19,999 nt of DNA from Pigoraptor vietnamica (taxonomy: Eukaryota; Opisthokonta; Filasterea): the NCBI GenBank assembly GCA_943704525.1, contig CALSCQ010000115.1:1-19999 (forward strand), in the 5' to 3' direction. A model generated the notes under the pieces. That model had not been told where the DNA came from and searched no databases. It saw nothing but the letters and a program-made list of their open reading frames with translations. Below, one piece after another: positions 10,520 through 19,999 of the stretch (position 1 is its first letter; the number at the start of each line of letters is the position of its first letter). The translations under genes were made by a program, and so were the position numbers.

Positions 10520-12289
10520 ATGCGTGCAGCCGCGCGCTTTCGTCTGTGCGCGGGGTGCGGCCTTGCGGTGGCACTGTTCGTGCTGTGGGGTCGGCTGTTC
10601 TCGCAGTCCGCGACGAGCGAGGGCGGAGCGCAACAACTGCCCTCGGACGCTTTGCAGCACGATGTGTTTGTGATCGAGCCCTCCGCGCGCTCGTGGAGGC
10701 TCCTCTTTCTGTACTGTTCGCATCCGCCGCCATGCGTGACCGAAGAATTTACGGATGCGTCCCGGTCGATCTTCATTGGTGTTCTTTCGCAGCACGCGCA
10801 GCGCACGGTGGGCGTCGGGGAGCGCGTCGTGTTTGGGATTCAAGCGAGGGACGCTCACGGACGCGACAGAAAGTGCGGCGGGGACGCATTCAAGGTCGAG
10901 ATTAGAGGAATCGCGGGCATCTTTGTTGGGACGGCGACTGACAACGCGGACGGCACCTACTCGTTCGCGGCGCAGCTTCACGACGCGGGCGTTTACACCG
11001 TGCGCGCGCGGCTGGACTCGCGCGGGTGCTGGTCGTCCACGCAGTGTCGAGTGGGCGATCGCTCACTCGTCGCAGAGTGGATTGGCGAAGAGGGCGCCCC
11101 TCCGCCTGTTATCACCGTGAGGGCGCGGCGCAATGGCGTTTCGGACGCCGCCAGTGCGAGCGGATGCGTGCGGTACGGCGACAAAGCGCCGGACGACCCT
11201 TCCCTGCGAACAGGGCGGTGGAAGTTCAAAGATCCCGCGTGTTGCGAGGGGCCGCTTTTGCAGTACCCCGGCTGTGCGCGGTACACGAACGGCTCGCTCG
11301 TGTGGGTGCCGGTTCGCCCTCGCCTGTCGATCGACGAGGCCGCAGGGCGTCTGCGCAACGTGTGGATGCACTCGATCGGGGACTCTCTCTCCCGCAACAT
11401 TGTGCACTTTGTGGTGGACCACCTGCAGGCGACGGGCGCGCTCGGGCCCGTGTCGAGCACGTGCTACCGCGTCAAGAATTCCCGCGCGATGGCGCGAAGT
11501 TCGGACGCCCTCGTGGTCGAATCGCCGCGCGAGTGCGAAAAGAACTGCACGCTCCCGGGCTACGTCGAGTTTGTCAAGGTCTACTCGTTCCCGCGGGCGA
11601 ACGTCACCGTCTCGTACATGCTGCTCAGCCCCTTGCAGGACGCCGAGCATTTTGTGCCGCAGAGGGACGGTTTCCTCCCGTGGGCGGACCCGTCCTTTCT
11701 CGCGGCCATGGCACGGGGGGCATTCGCGGTGCACGCACACTCGACTCGAAGCGAAAGTAACGGTTTGGACACGGCGTCGGGAGGCAACGCGAGCGTGACG
11801 GTGCCGGCGCCGTACGCCGTGCCCACGCGCTCGTTTGCGCACCCGCTTGTGCCGGATCGGTCGCTTGTCCCCACTCACGTCATGTTCAACGTTGGGCTGC
11901 ACCACGTGTCGTCGATGGCCGACATTGAGGCGTACCCGGCGCACCTGAAGACCGTGCTCGACCGGCTGAACGCGGACTTTGCCGCGCCGCGCACGCAGCT
12001 GCAGTGGCGATCGACGGCGCAGACGCAATTCGACAGCAAGGCGCTGCCGCCCAGTCACAGGTGCCGGACGGCGCAGAGGGTGGCGATGATCAACGAGCTG
12101 GCTGCGGACATCATCGGTGAAGCGGGTCTCCCGGTGATAGATTTCAGCGGCATCTCGTTCGGGAGGGGCGACGCGGCGCCCGACAACAGACACTACCGGG
12201 CAGAAGTGGAGCTTGAGTTTGCGACAGAGTGGCTGAATGCCGTGGTGGGGAACTGCGGCACGAGCACTGCGCGTCCTGACGACAGGTAG
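10520..12289 (+). CDS. Membrane-anchored filamin-repeat and PC-esterase (NXPE/TBL-like) protein
   Basis: A 589-residue, single-exon gene. Residues ~9-27 (CAGCGLAVALFVLWGRLF after a basic start) form a signal anchor typical of a type II Golgi/secretory protein. Residues ~97-165 resemble a filamin/ABP280 Ig repeat (VGVGERVVFGIQARDAHGR, then DNADGTYSFAAQLHDAGVY). After GRWKFKDPACCEGPLLQYPG, which recalls the Cys-rich entry of PC-esterase domains, come the nucleophile block I-GDSLSRN (Ser289) and a late DNRH (Asp555, His558), the GDS...DxxH catalytic pattern of the NXPE/TBL/CAS1D1 group. MFNVGLHH lies between. Several N-glycosylation sequons (NGS, NVT, NCT, NAS) agree with a lumenal location. Family members O-acetylate or deacetylate glycans; the substrate here is unknown. 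It is the only intronless protein gene in the window and is followed 17 nt later by a poly-A tract. The domain assignment rests on motifs only. Confidence 0.8.
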   Translation: MRAAARFRLCAGCGLAVALFVLWGRLFSQSATSEGGAQQLPSDALQHDVFVIEPSARSWRLLFLYCSHPPPCVTEEFTDASRSIFIGVLSQHAQRTVGVGERVVFGIQARDAHGRDRKCGGDAFKVEIRGIAGIFVGTATDNADGTYSFAAQLHDAGVYTVRARLDSRGCWSSTQCRVGDRSLVAEWIGEEGAPPPVITVRARRNGVSDAASASGCVRYGDKAPDDPSLRTGRWKFKDPACCEGPLLQYPGCARYTNGSLVWVPVRPRLSIDEAAGRLRNVWMHSIGDSLSRNIVHFVVDHLQATGALGPVSSTCYRVKNSRAMARSSDALVVESPRECEKNCTLPGYVEFVKVYSFPRANVTVSYMLLSPLQDAEHFVPQRDGFLPWADPSFLAAMARGAFAVHAHSTRSESNGLDTASGGNASVTVPAPYAVPTRSFAHPLVPDRSLVPTHVMFNVGLHHVSSMADIEAYPAHLKTVLDRLNADFAAPRTQLQWRSTAQTQFDSKALPPSHRCRTAQRVAMINELAADIIGEAGLPVIDFSGISFGRGDAAPDNRHYRAEVELEFATEWLNAVVGNCGTSTARPDDR

Positions 12290-12305
12290 CTCCTCTCTGT
12301 AACGT

Positions 12306-12306
<1 letters not shown>

Positions 12307-12344
<38 letters not shown>
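12307..12344. repeat. 38-nt poly-A tract just after the esterase stop codon
   Basis: An uninterrupted A38 run begins 17 nt downstream of the TAG stop. The short spacer contains TGTAAC. On the sense strand of an intronless gene this looks like a genomically encoded poly(A) tail, though simple A slippage is also possible, since A/T homopolymers occur elsewhere in the window. Confidence 0.95.
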
Positions 12345-12345
<1 letters not shown>

Positions 12346-12403
12346 CCGTTCAATGAAGAGTTGCGCGTTTGTTCAGAGTGCGTAGGCAGTGTCTGTGTAA
12401 CAT

Positions 12404-12420
12404 CCACCTTGAACTGCACA
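12404..12420. repeat. Isolated copy of the 26-bp repeat core
   Basis: The sequence CCACCTTGAACTGCACA matches CCACCTTCGACTGCACA of the 10280-10423 array at 15 of 17 positions. It lies on the opposite side of the esterase gene, 60 bp beyond the poly-A tract, in the same orientation. Confidence 0.6.
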
Positions 12421-12603
12421 AGCCGTGCTGACGTCACGGCACGGACTTCGAATCTTCCGTGGCACTCTGCACCGTCGCCGACACACGCACACGCACGGGT
12501 GCGCCAAGCTTCCTCTTCACATTAACCTTGCACTCGCACATTTTCAAGAGCGACGCGGAGGCATCTCGAGTTGAACATTCGACGAGTGTGCAGGTGGGTT
12601 GAT

Positions 12604-12604
<1 letters not shown>

Positions 12605-12695
<91 letters not shown>

Positions 12696-12772
12696 CGTGT
12701 GTGTGTGTGTGTGCGTGTGCGTGTGCGTGTGCATGTGCATGTGTGCGTGTGTGTGTGCCTGTGTGTGTGTGT
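12605..12772. repeat. Imperfect GT/GC alternating tract
   Basis: About 168 nt of GT repeats interrupted by GC, CA and CC steps lie about 430 bp upstream of the mutase start codon. The strict purine-pyrimidine alternation over most of its length makes it a candidate Z-DNA former. Confidence 0.95.
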
Positions 12773-13204
12773 CGTCGAAAGCGGATGCCTTGGCTGTGCA
12801 CGCCTGCGCCGTCCCGCCGTTCTCCACGCCGCGCCATCCGCACGCAAACGGGAGTCAAGTCCCCGCCGCACGCAGTTCGTCCTGCGCTGTGTGCGTGCGT
12901 GCGTGCGGAGGGGCTGTCGACGGAGGACGTGCGGGGCGACGCGTGGCGAATGGCGCACGCCACCTAATGCTTTCCATATTAATTGGACCTTCGTGCGCCG
13001 AGTTTGTTTGGCGCCCGTGTGGCCTTGCGGGGAACATCTCTGTCGCACGCCCGGAGCTGTTGGTGACGCGCTCGTTCCTCCCTGTATAGTTTGCCAAATA
13101 ACTGCGCATCTTTTCTAATCCCAGTTCGAGTGTCTTTTTGTTGCGCGGGTCGCCGTTTACACAGCGTGCTTTCACACTTTCCGGAGTGCGTGAAATCGAC
13201 AAAA

Positions 13205-16200
13205 ATGCCGCGGGTGCGTCTGATGTCCCACTTTGCTGTGCGCGCACCGAGGCCAACGTATACGCACACATCCACACACATGCACATACGTATTTATGGA
13301 CAAAAGCATCTCCGCACACATGCACATACGCACACACGCACATACGCACACATACACACCCGTGCGTGTACGCGAACTCAACCTCACAATTGCCTTGCCA
13401 TGTGCCGCGACGCAGGTCATTGACGCCCCCGACGACGTGAACCTCGTGCTTGTCGCGCACCAGGCCGCGATCGACTTCCCCAAGCCCTCGCAGGTCGTCT
13501 ATTCGTACGGCACGGCGGGCTTCCGCACAAAGTGGGTGGCGTGCCTGTCTCTGTGCTGTCGTTGTTGGCAGATGTCTTTTGCACTGGACAGTGTGCATGT
13601 CGGGGTGTTGCGTGCGTGAGCGCCCCACTATGCAAGCCGTGGCGGTTCGTTCTTGTTTGTACATTCCGGTGCAGTTTTCGTCTTTCTTTTTTTCTTTTTT
13701 CTTTTTTTTTAAAAACGCGAGAGTGTGAGTTAATGGTGCATTTTTCGGATTTAACGCGTCCGCGCACACACAGGGCGGACATTCTCCCGTCGGTGCTTGT
13801 GCGCGTGGGCCTCCTCTCTGCCGTGCGGTCGATGCACCTCGGCGGGCGCACCGTCGGCGTCATGATCACCGCCTCGCACAATCCGGAAGAGGTGCGCTTG
13901 CCTTCGCTGTGTCGCCGTTTGCATGTTCGATCACTCTCTTCTCCTCCACGCTCTTGCACTCTCTCGCACACACAGCCCACCCACATTCTATAGCGCTCAA
14001 GAGACAGCGAACACGCGCGCACACCCATGTCTGCGTGACACGCACGCTCAATCGCTGCTGCGCACGTGCAGGACAACGGCGTGAAGATTGTCGATCCAAT
14101 GGGCGAGATGCTCGAGTCCGCGTGGGAGCGCCACGCGACGCGCCTCGCCAACGCAGAGGACGACGCCGTCGGCCGCGTGCTCCGCGAAATCGTCATGGAA
14201 ACGGGCACCGAAATTGACGTCCACCCGAACGCCGTGTTCGCGAGGGACACGCGGTGCGTGCGAGCAGGCGCATGCCGGCTCTGGACAACTGCACACTCAC
14301 CCACGGTGTTCTCTCACCTGTGCAAATGTGCGTGCGCCAAGTGGAGTGCGCACTGGAGAGCTCCGGCACTCGCCTTTTGTCTCCGTGAAGAGTCGATGGG
14401 TATTCAGCCCCTTATGACTGCCTTACTGAACTGAGGTCCATGTCTCCGTTTCCCGGCGCAGCCCGAGCGGACCTCTTCTCGTCCGCGCGCTCATCCGCGG
14501 GCTCGAAGCGCTCAAGACGGCGTTCGTGGATTACGGCGAGCTGACGACGCCACAGCTGCACTACATGGTGCGCTGCATCAACACGACGGAGGCGTACGGG
14601 ACGCCGACCGAGGACGGGTACTTTGACAAGTTCTCGCGCGCTTTCAGGCGCATCATGGGAGCACCCACGAAGCATTACGAGCCCAGGGTGTGTGACCGAC
14701 ACGTTGAGTGCCTCTGTGGCACTCGCATACGTTTGTGTGTGTGCGTGAGTGCAACGCGCTGTTGCTCTCTCGCTTGTTCTCACGGCAATCGAACGAGTCG
14801 CCACTTCCTTTTGCATTTGTTGAAGACACGCCACCTGCCGACGTACCCACCCTATTTGTGGCTTCTGACTATCCTCCTCTGTTTTGTTTGACGCTGTCGT
14901 GTCCCTTCTTCTCCCCGCAGCGTCTGAGCATGCCGGCGCTTCCCCGCCTCTACATCGACTGCGCCAACGGCATCGGTGGTCCAAAGCTGCGCAAGCTCAT
15001 TCCGCTGATTGCCGACGTCATCGACATTCGCCTTGTCAACGACGGCACGGGACGCCTCAACCACAACGTGAGTGACGGTTTCTCTGCGCGGGTTTCTCTG
15101 CGCCGCGTGCCAGCGCGTTATCGTCATGTGACGAGTTCCTTTGCATCGTGGCGTGGTTGCTGTTACCCACCATCTTGCGGCATTGGCGACGGCGGCACCC
15201 CGCGTGAAGAATGTCTGTGTCGTGCGCACTTTGTTGATGTTGTCTGTCTCCGAGTAACATCGAGTCGATGGACAACAGCCTAAGGTTCAAGGCTGATCCG
15301 ACATGTTTCCGAGTAATCGGCTTGAAGGGCGAAGCACACTTTTGTGAGAGCTGACCGCGCCGTTGTGTTACGCAGTGCGGTGCGGATCACGTGAAGGTGC
15401 AGCAGAGGCTGCCGGAGAACATCTTGCCGGCGAACGGCGACCGCTGCGCTTCGGTGGACGGCGACGCCGACCGCCTCGTTTACTTCTTCACAGAGAACGG
15501 TGCGTCCATTGTGCAGAATGAATGCAACTACGTGTGTTTGTGAGCGCGCGTTGTCGTGTTTTTGTGTACGAACACGTGCACCTTCAAGCACACGCTGAGA
15601 CGGGCATGCCGGCGCAGGCCAGTTCCGCCTGCTGGACGGCGATCGCATTGCGGCGCTCTTCGCTTCGTTCATCGGCGATCGCGTGCGCAAGGCGGGGCTC
15701 TCGCTCCACGTGGGCGTCGTGCAGACGGCATACGCAAACGGCGGCTCAACGAAGTACCTTACCGGCAACTTGGTTGGTACCTTCCCTCTCCTCTCTTTGC
15801 TGCGTGCTCACAGGGTTCTTGCGTGACCGCGCCGAGGGCGACATGTGGGATTCGAGTGCTCACTCTCATGTTCCCGTCTCGCAAAAGGGGCTTGAGGTCG
15901 CGTGCGTCGAGACGGGCGTCAAGTATCTCCACCACAGGGCCGTCGAGTTTGATGTGGGCGTGTACTTTGAAGCGAACGGCCACGGGACCGTCGTGTTCTC
16001 CGACCGCGCCATCCGCGAAATTGCCGGGTTGCAGCGCACGGGGTGAGCGCCTCATAGGACTGGTTGTCCGCTGTGCGAGTGCCTCAACATTGTGTGATCT
16101 CATCAATTCGTTCGCTCGCGGTGGCGACAACTGAGAATGGGTCTAACGGCTGTGAAGAGGGGTTGCACACTCCTCCTGCTCGCTCGCGTCCATGCACTTG

Positions 16201-17024
16201 CACTCGCAACCACTCATCTTCACATTCACGTCCACTCACGTCCCACACTCGCACAGTGCGCCCGACCGCATCCGCGCGATCGAAGACCTGCAGGCGACTG
16301 TTGAGCTCATCAACCAGGCTGTCGGCGACGCGATCACCGACCTCCTGCTCGTCGAGGCCATTCTCGCGCGCAATGTGTGGACCCTCGGCGACTGGTACGC
16401 GCAGTACAGCGACCTGCCGAACCGCCAGCTCAAAGTGCAGGTGGGTGGTGTGCGTACGCAGACTCGGCTGGCGCAGACTAGCGGAGATTCATAATACGCC
16501 TACGTACGGCACATCCGAATTTACTTGTACTGGCACTCGGTGTACAATGCACCGTGCACGCAGTCACTTTATCGCAGACACTCGTGCGCCCGTGTGTTTC
16601 GATGTGCATGGATTGAGGGGCGCCGTTCGCTAATCGATGTGACGCGTCTGCCTTACAGGTCAAGGACCGCACTGTCATTCGAACGACCGACGCCGAGCGG
16701 CGCTGCGTGGCGCCGGCCGCTCTTCAGCCGGAGATCGACCGCCTTGTGGCCCTGCGAAAGGACGGGCGCTCTTTTGCGCGGTGAGCACGTGCTGTGTATT
16801 CAGCTGTCTTCCACGTCTCTCTCAGACACGCACATATCTGTACAAGTGTGCTGTCCCGAGGTCCCTATTGACTCCCAAATCCTGTCGCCTTCAGTCCCTC
16901 GGGCACAGAGGATGTCGTGCGCGTATACGCCGAAGCGGCGACGCAGGAGATGGCCGACTCTCTCGCGCTCGACGTGGCGCGCGCCGTGTTTGACTTTGCC
17001 GGCGGTGTTGGAAAGCGCCCGTGA
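13205..17024 (+). CDS. PGM3: Phosphoacetylglucosamine mutase (PAGM/AGM1)
   Basis: Interconverts GlcNAc-6-phosphate and GlcNAc-1-phosphate, the cytosolic step before UDP-GlcNAc, which feeds N-glycans, GPI anchors and chitin-like walls. Exons: 13205-13213, 13416-13531, 13774-13891, 14072-14253, 14462-14687, 14921-15067, 15376-15499, 15618-15772, 15888-16042, 16257-16440, 16659-16780 and 16895-17024. They give 555 residues (human about 542) with every phase matching. Family blocks in order: [24 protein letters not shown] with phosphoserine Ser76; [25 protein letters not shown]; the Mg-binding [10 protein letters not shown] (Asp294, 296, 298); [10 protein letters not shown]; the sugar-binding [11 protein letters not shown] (387-392); and the phosphate loop [15 protein letters not shown] (513 on). 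The first coding exon is only nine bases (MPR), so the start is less certain than the rest. The eighth intron uses the weakest sites (GTTGGT donor, AAAAG acceptor). Introns 1 and 2 contain CA-rich and T-rich stretches. Confidence 0.95.
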
Positions 17025-17342
17025 AACGACGTGTGAATAGGCCTTGGGAGTGAGAGGGTTCGCGGCGTGTGCGTGCGTGCTAGGAACGGACGGGCCCGGA
17101 GCACGTCCTCCATTGCAGATATAAAGTGAACGCGTGTTGCTGCCGATGCGATCCCATTCGAATGTATGGATTTGTGCACGCGAGTGCCATTAGACACGGT
17201 GTGCGCCTGCATGCGGCCGTCAGAAGCCCTCTCATGCGCTGACTGCTATGCACGTGAGCGAGTCCCAGTAGCGCAACCAGAAAGGGCGATTGTGGGGGAC
17301 GGGGCGAGAGGTCCCAATGTGTGTTGGCTGTCTTTCATTCCC
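17025..17342. other. Intergenic region between convergent mutase and CorA genes
   Basis: These 318 bp contain the 3' ends of both genes. I find no coding signal, RNA gene or repeat. AGATATAAAG at 17118-17127 is the only A/T-rich stretch and cannot be called a poly(A) signal with confidence. Confidence 0.5.
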
Positions 17343-17620
17343 TCACGAGTTCGAGATGTAACCGGCGCGCAGGAACATGAACAGCATAGTCGCGGCAATC
17401 GCCATCATCGAACCCACGATGCCAAAAAAGGGGCCGAGGGAAGTGCCGTAATCGCCAATCTGCACAAAGGGAGGAAGGGTGTCAGGCGGGTGTGTGTCGC
17501 AGACGAGACGATGCACACAATGATATGCACGCAAGTACGAAAGCACGCACACGCGCGCGCACACACATATACACACGCAGAAACACACAGACACAGACAC
17601 AGACACAGACACAAACACTT

Positions 17621-17687
<67 letters not shown>

Positions 17688-19905
17688 GCGCAATGGACAC
17701 TTGACGCACAGCTACGACAAACACGCCGCATTCGAGCAGGAAACGCACAATACGCGCACAACAGAAACACATCTCGCACTGCACGCACACACGCGGACAG
17801 GACACCCCACGCAGAACACAGCACTACAGACACTTTCAAGCGACGCACCTGGCCCGGGACGTACACGTTCATCCCGAATATGCCCGATATCAGGGTGAGG
17901 GGCATCACGATTGTCGCCGCAATCGTCAGCGTCTTCATCACGCGGCTCATGTCGTTCGAGTAGTTTGCGAGTTCGATGCTCACCTGGCGCAAAGGCAAGC
18001 AGAATGAGGCACAGCTCACAGATGGCCACTTTCAGCACAGTGAAGAGGCACAGGGGCTGTTTGACAACTCATGGCTGTTCAAAGCGACATCTACTCCACA
18101 GCAGCAGGAGGAAAACTGTCACGCAATAGTTCCACCACCGACACGAGTGAACACGCGAAGGGACCCGAGGGCGCACCTTTGCGAGGTAGTTGGCCTGCGA
18201 CGTGTTTAGCGTTTCTCGCGACATCTCAATCTGCATGAGCATCCCGAGCACGTGATCAAGGACGTCTCGGAGGTACAGCTGCGTGCTCGCCGCGAGGCAC
18301 TTGTGCGCGCGCGTGGTCATCGCCGCGAGCATCTCGCGCTTCGGGTGCAGCCGCCTGTGCAGGTCTCCGAGGCGCTTGCGTGCATTGCCTATTCGTCGCA
18401 GCGTGTCGCTCTGCTCGCTGCCGCTGAGCAGGAGCACGAGGTCGTTGATCGATTCCACCTCGGCCTCGGCGATTTCGACAAGCGGAACGCTCGAGTCGAC
18501 AATCTCATCGAGGAGCGTGTACATGACCCAGTCCGGCCGAAGGCTCTGCGCGCGTGCGGGAAATATGGTGCGGAAGAGAGCACGGTCAACAGATTGTCGA
18601 GGTACGCTCCCCGTGACGCATACGTGTGAGTGGTGCAATCCAGCGGCAACAGCGAGGGCACCAACAAGGCAACGCCCCTGTTTCCACACACGCGCACACG
18701 CACCTTTGCAGCGCGGACTCGTCGAATGACGCGCGGCATGCGCTGACTCGGGCGCGAGTGGAAAGTGAGCACAAAGTTGACGTAAACTGCGATGAAGAGG
18801 GATTCGACCTGGTTGTCGAGGTCGTACGTAGAATACGACGACTCGGCCGACGCGAGCGACTGCACGTTGAAGAAGATGTACCGCTCGTAAATCTCCATCT
18901 TCTCGCGCGTCGTCTCGGTGAGAATGTCCTCCACCGTCAGCGGGTGCATGCCAAACACCTGCAGTGCGTAACGCGTTTCAGCCGAGATATCGTACACGCC
19001 GTATGGTTCGTGTGTGCGTGTGCATGCATCGGAGGGACGGGCCCTAGAGGGGAACAGAATGCAAGAACAGTGTGTGGGCAACACAGAGCGTCGCGGTGCG
19101 CACCTGCTCCATAAACTCCATGTCGGCGGCGTTCGGTTGAAACACGTCGAGCCAAAAGGTGCCGCGCGCGTTCCGAATGACCTGCATGCCCCGCTCGCTC
19201 ATGAGGTCGGCGAGGTCCCCAAACTCGTGCAGCGCGTGCGTGTCCGTGAGCACCGTGTACTTCTTCGAATCGAGCGTGTCCGATTCGCTCCGCAGCGGAC
19301 GACGCAGGGGCGACTCCACAGCGAGACCTTGTTGCGCCTGCGACCACGCAAGCAAAGCGGGTGTGAGAGCTACAAGTGCACTCAGCTATATAGATACACA
19401 GACACGCACACGAACGCACGCACACGCACACACGCGCGCACATGCACACACCCACGGAGACACGCACAGCATTGACGACGCCCAGCTCCAACCCTGCGAC
19501 GTGCATGCACACACAATTACACGGCGCACAGCGAACTCTCACACGCACCTCGACCTCCGTGTCCAGCACGGGATCGTGCAACTGCTTCCGCTCCCCCGTG
19601 CGAAACTTTGTAATCTTCTCGACGACGTTGACGGCGGTCACATCGGGCACAGAGGGGTCGTCGCCCTCGGCTTCTAGCCGACTCGTCACGCTGCGGTGTC
19701 GCGGGGCGTCGTGGTGCACGCGCTTCAACGCCGGCGACGAAAGGAAGGCAGCGGCCACCACGGTGGAAGCGCGCTCGTGTGGGTGGGGTGCGAAAGAGTC
19801 CGACAGGTACGACTCGGCATATGTCGGGGCGGCGTGCGATCGCGCAACGACGTCGGGGGAGCCAAGCATTGGGGACGCCGTCTCCTTCTTCTCATCGTGT
19901 GGCAT
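17343..19905 (-). CDS. CorA family magnesium transporter (Mnr2/Alr-like)
   Basis: A pentameric Mg2+ channel/transporter with a large cytosolic N-terminal domain and two C-terminal membrane helices. Minus-strand exons: 19905-19549, 19337-19104, 18958-18704, 18545-18177, 17983-17849 and 17459-17343, total 488 residues, all junctions in phase 0. A polar, probably disordered N-terminus (1-~120) precedes the CorA domain: RGTFWLDVFQPNAADMEFM joined to VFGMHPLTVEDIL, TREKMEIYERYIFFNVQS, VNFVLTFH, VIRRVRAAK joined to SLRPDWVMYTLLDEIVDSS, then long helical segments. TM1 (IAATIVMPLTLISGIF) ends in the diagnostic GMN (442-444), followed by VYVPGQ; TM2 is FFGIVGSMMAIAATMLFMFL. The GMNVxVPGQ form and long N-terminus resemble fungal vacuolar Mnr2 and plasma-membrane Alr1 more than mitochondrial Mrs2. 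All five donors are GTGCG(T/C). The last intron carries the (CA)31 tract. The short flank 19906-19999 shows nothing identifiable. Confidence 0.95.
17624..17685. repeat. (CA)31 microsatellite with adjacent ACAGAC repeats in the last CorA intron
   Basis: A perfect CA run of 62 nt (GT in the CorA transcript) lies in the intron 17460-17848, preceded at about 17585-17612 by several hexamer ACAGAC-type units. No coding effect is expected. Confidence 0.95.
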
Positions 19906-19999
19906 TTGTGGGGAGTATGTCTGGGTGTAAAGGGGCGGGAGATGAGCGTTTTTGGCGTAGCTTAGCCACTCAGTCGGTTACACTTCAGATTCCTCAGCG

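Larger units (their letters stand above)
12345..13204. other. Intergenic region upstream of the phosphoacetylglucosamine mutase gene
   Basis: An 860-bp stretch separates two genes on the same strand. It holds a single repeat-like 17-mer (12404-12420), a palindromic TGACGTCA (12429-12436, the sequence bound by ATF/CREB-type bZIP factors, functional role unproven), the long GT tract, and presumably the promoter and 5' UTR of the downstream gene. The open frames across it are translations of the GT tract and are not genes. Confidence 0.6.

Noticed and set aside
11063-12193. 376-codon open frame on the minus strand
   Set aside because: It is antisense to the esterase gene, whose frame carries recognisable motifs; long antisense frames are expected at this GC content.
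12434-13118. Overlapping ORFs of His-Thr or Cys-Val repeats on both strands
   Set aside because: They are translations of the GT/CA microsatellite and show no homology-like sequence outside it.

Overview
The window is nuclear DNA of a GC-rich, intron-dense unicellular eukaryote. It carries six protein-coding genes, five of them split by short spliceosomal introns (mostly 70-270 nt), one tRNA gene, and many simple-sequence tracts (CA/GT and poly-A/poly-T). An F-BAR/SH3 protein together with a TKL-type kinase points to Amorphea. An amoebozoan such as an Acanthamoeba-like organism would fit, but that placement is inference only.

Layout from left to right: (1) 24-1949 (+), the C-terminal part of a tyrosine-kinase-like protein kinase whose 5' end lies outside the window; (2) 2520-5737 (-), an F-BAR plus SH3 membrane-bending adaptor of the PACSIN/syndapin kind, about 14 exons; (3) 6171-6242 (-), tRNA-Glu(CUC); (4) 6531-8178 (+), a USP12/USP46-type ubiquitin hydrolase, 4 exons; (5) 8450-10057 (-), TFIID/SAGA subunit TAF12, 6 exons; (6) 10520-12289 (+), an intronless membrane-anchored protein with a filamin-type Ig repeat and a PC-esterase (GDS...DxxH) domain; (7) 13205-17024 (+), phosphoacetylglucosamine mutase, 12 exons; (8) 17343-19905 (-), a CorA/Mnr2-type magnesium transporter with a GMN motif, 6 exons. 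Exon boundaries were worked out by hand from GT(GC)/AG sites, reading phase and family alignment. Most junctions restore a family motif exactly.

Neighbouring genes mostly alternate in strand, with gaps of roughly 270-920 bp. The genes are unrelated housekeeping functions: signalling, endocytosis/cytoskeleton, deubiquitination, transcription, glycan metabolism and ion transport. I see no operon-like system, CRISPR array, mobile-element coding region or prokaryotic island.

The most notable points are: a 5' splice-site signature dominated by GTGNG(T/C); one well-supported and one possible GC-AG intron; the only intronless gene, followed by a 38-nt A tract and bracketed by copies of a 26-bp repeat, which suggests retroposition or insertion; and a kinase with HLD in place of HRD and CPE in place of APE. 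I did not find a convincing, wholly new biological system.
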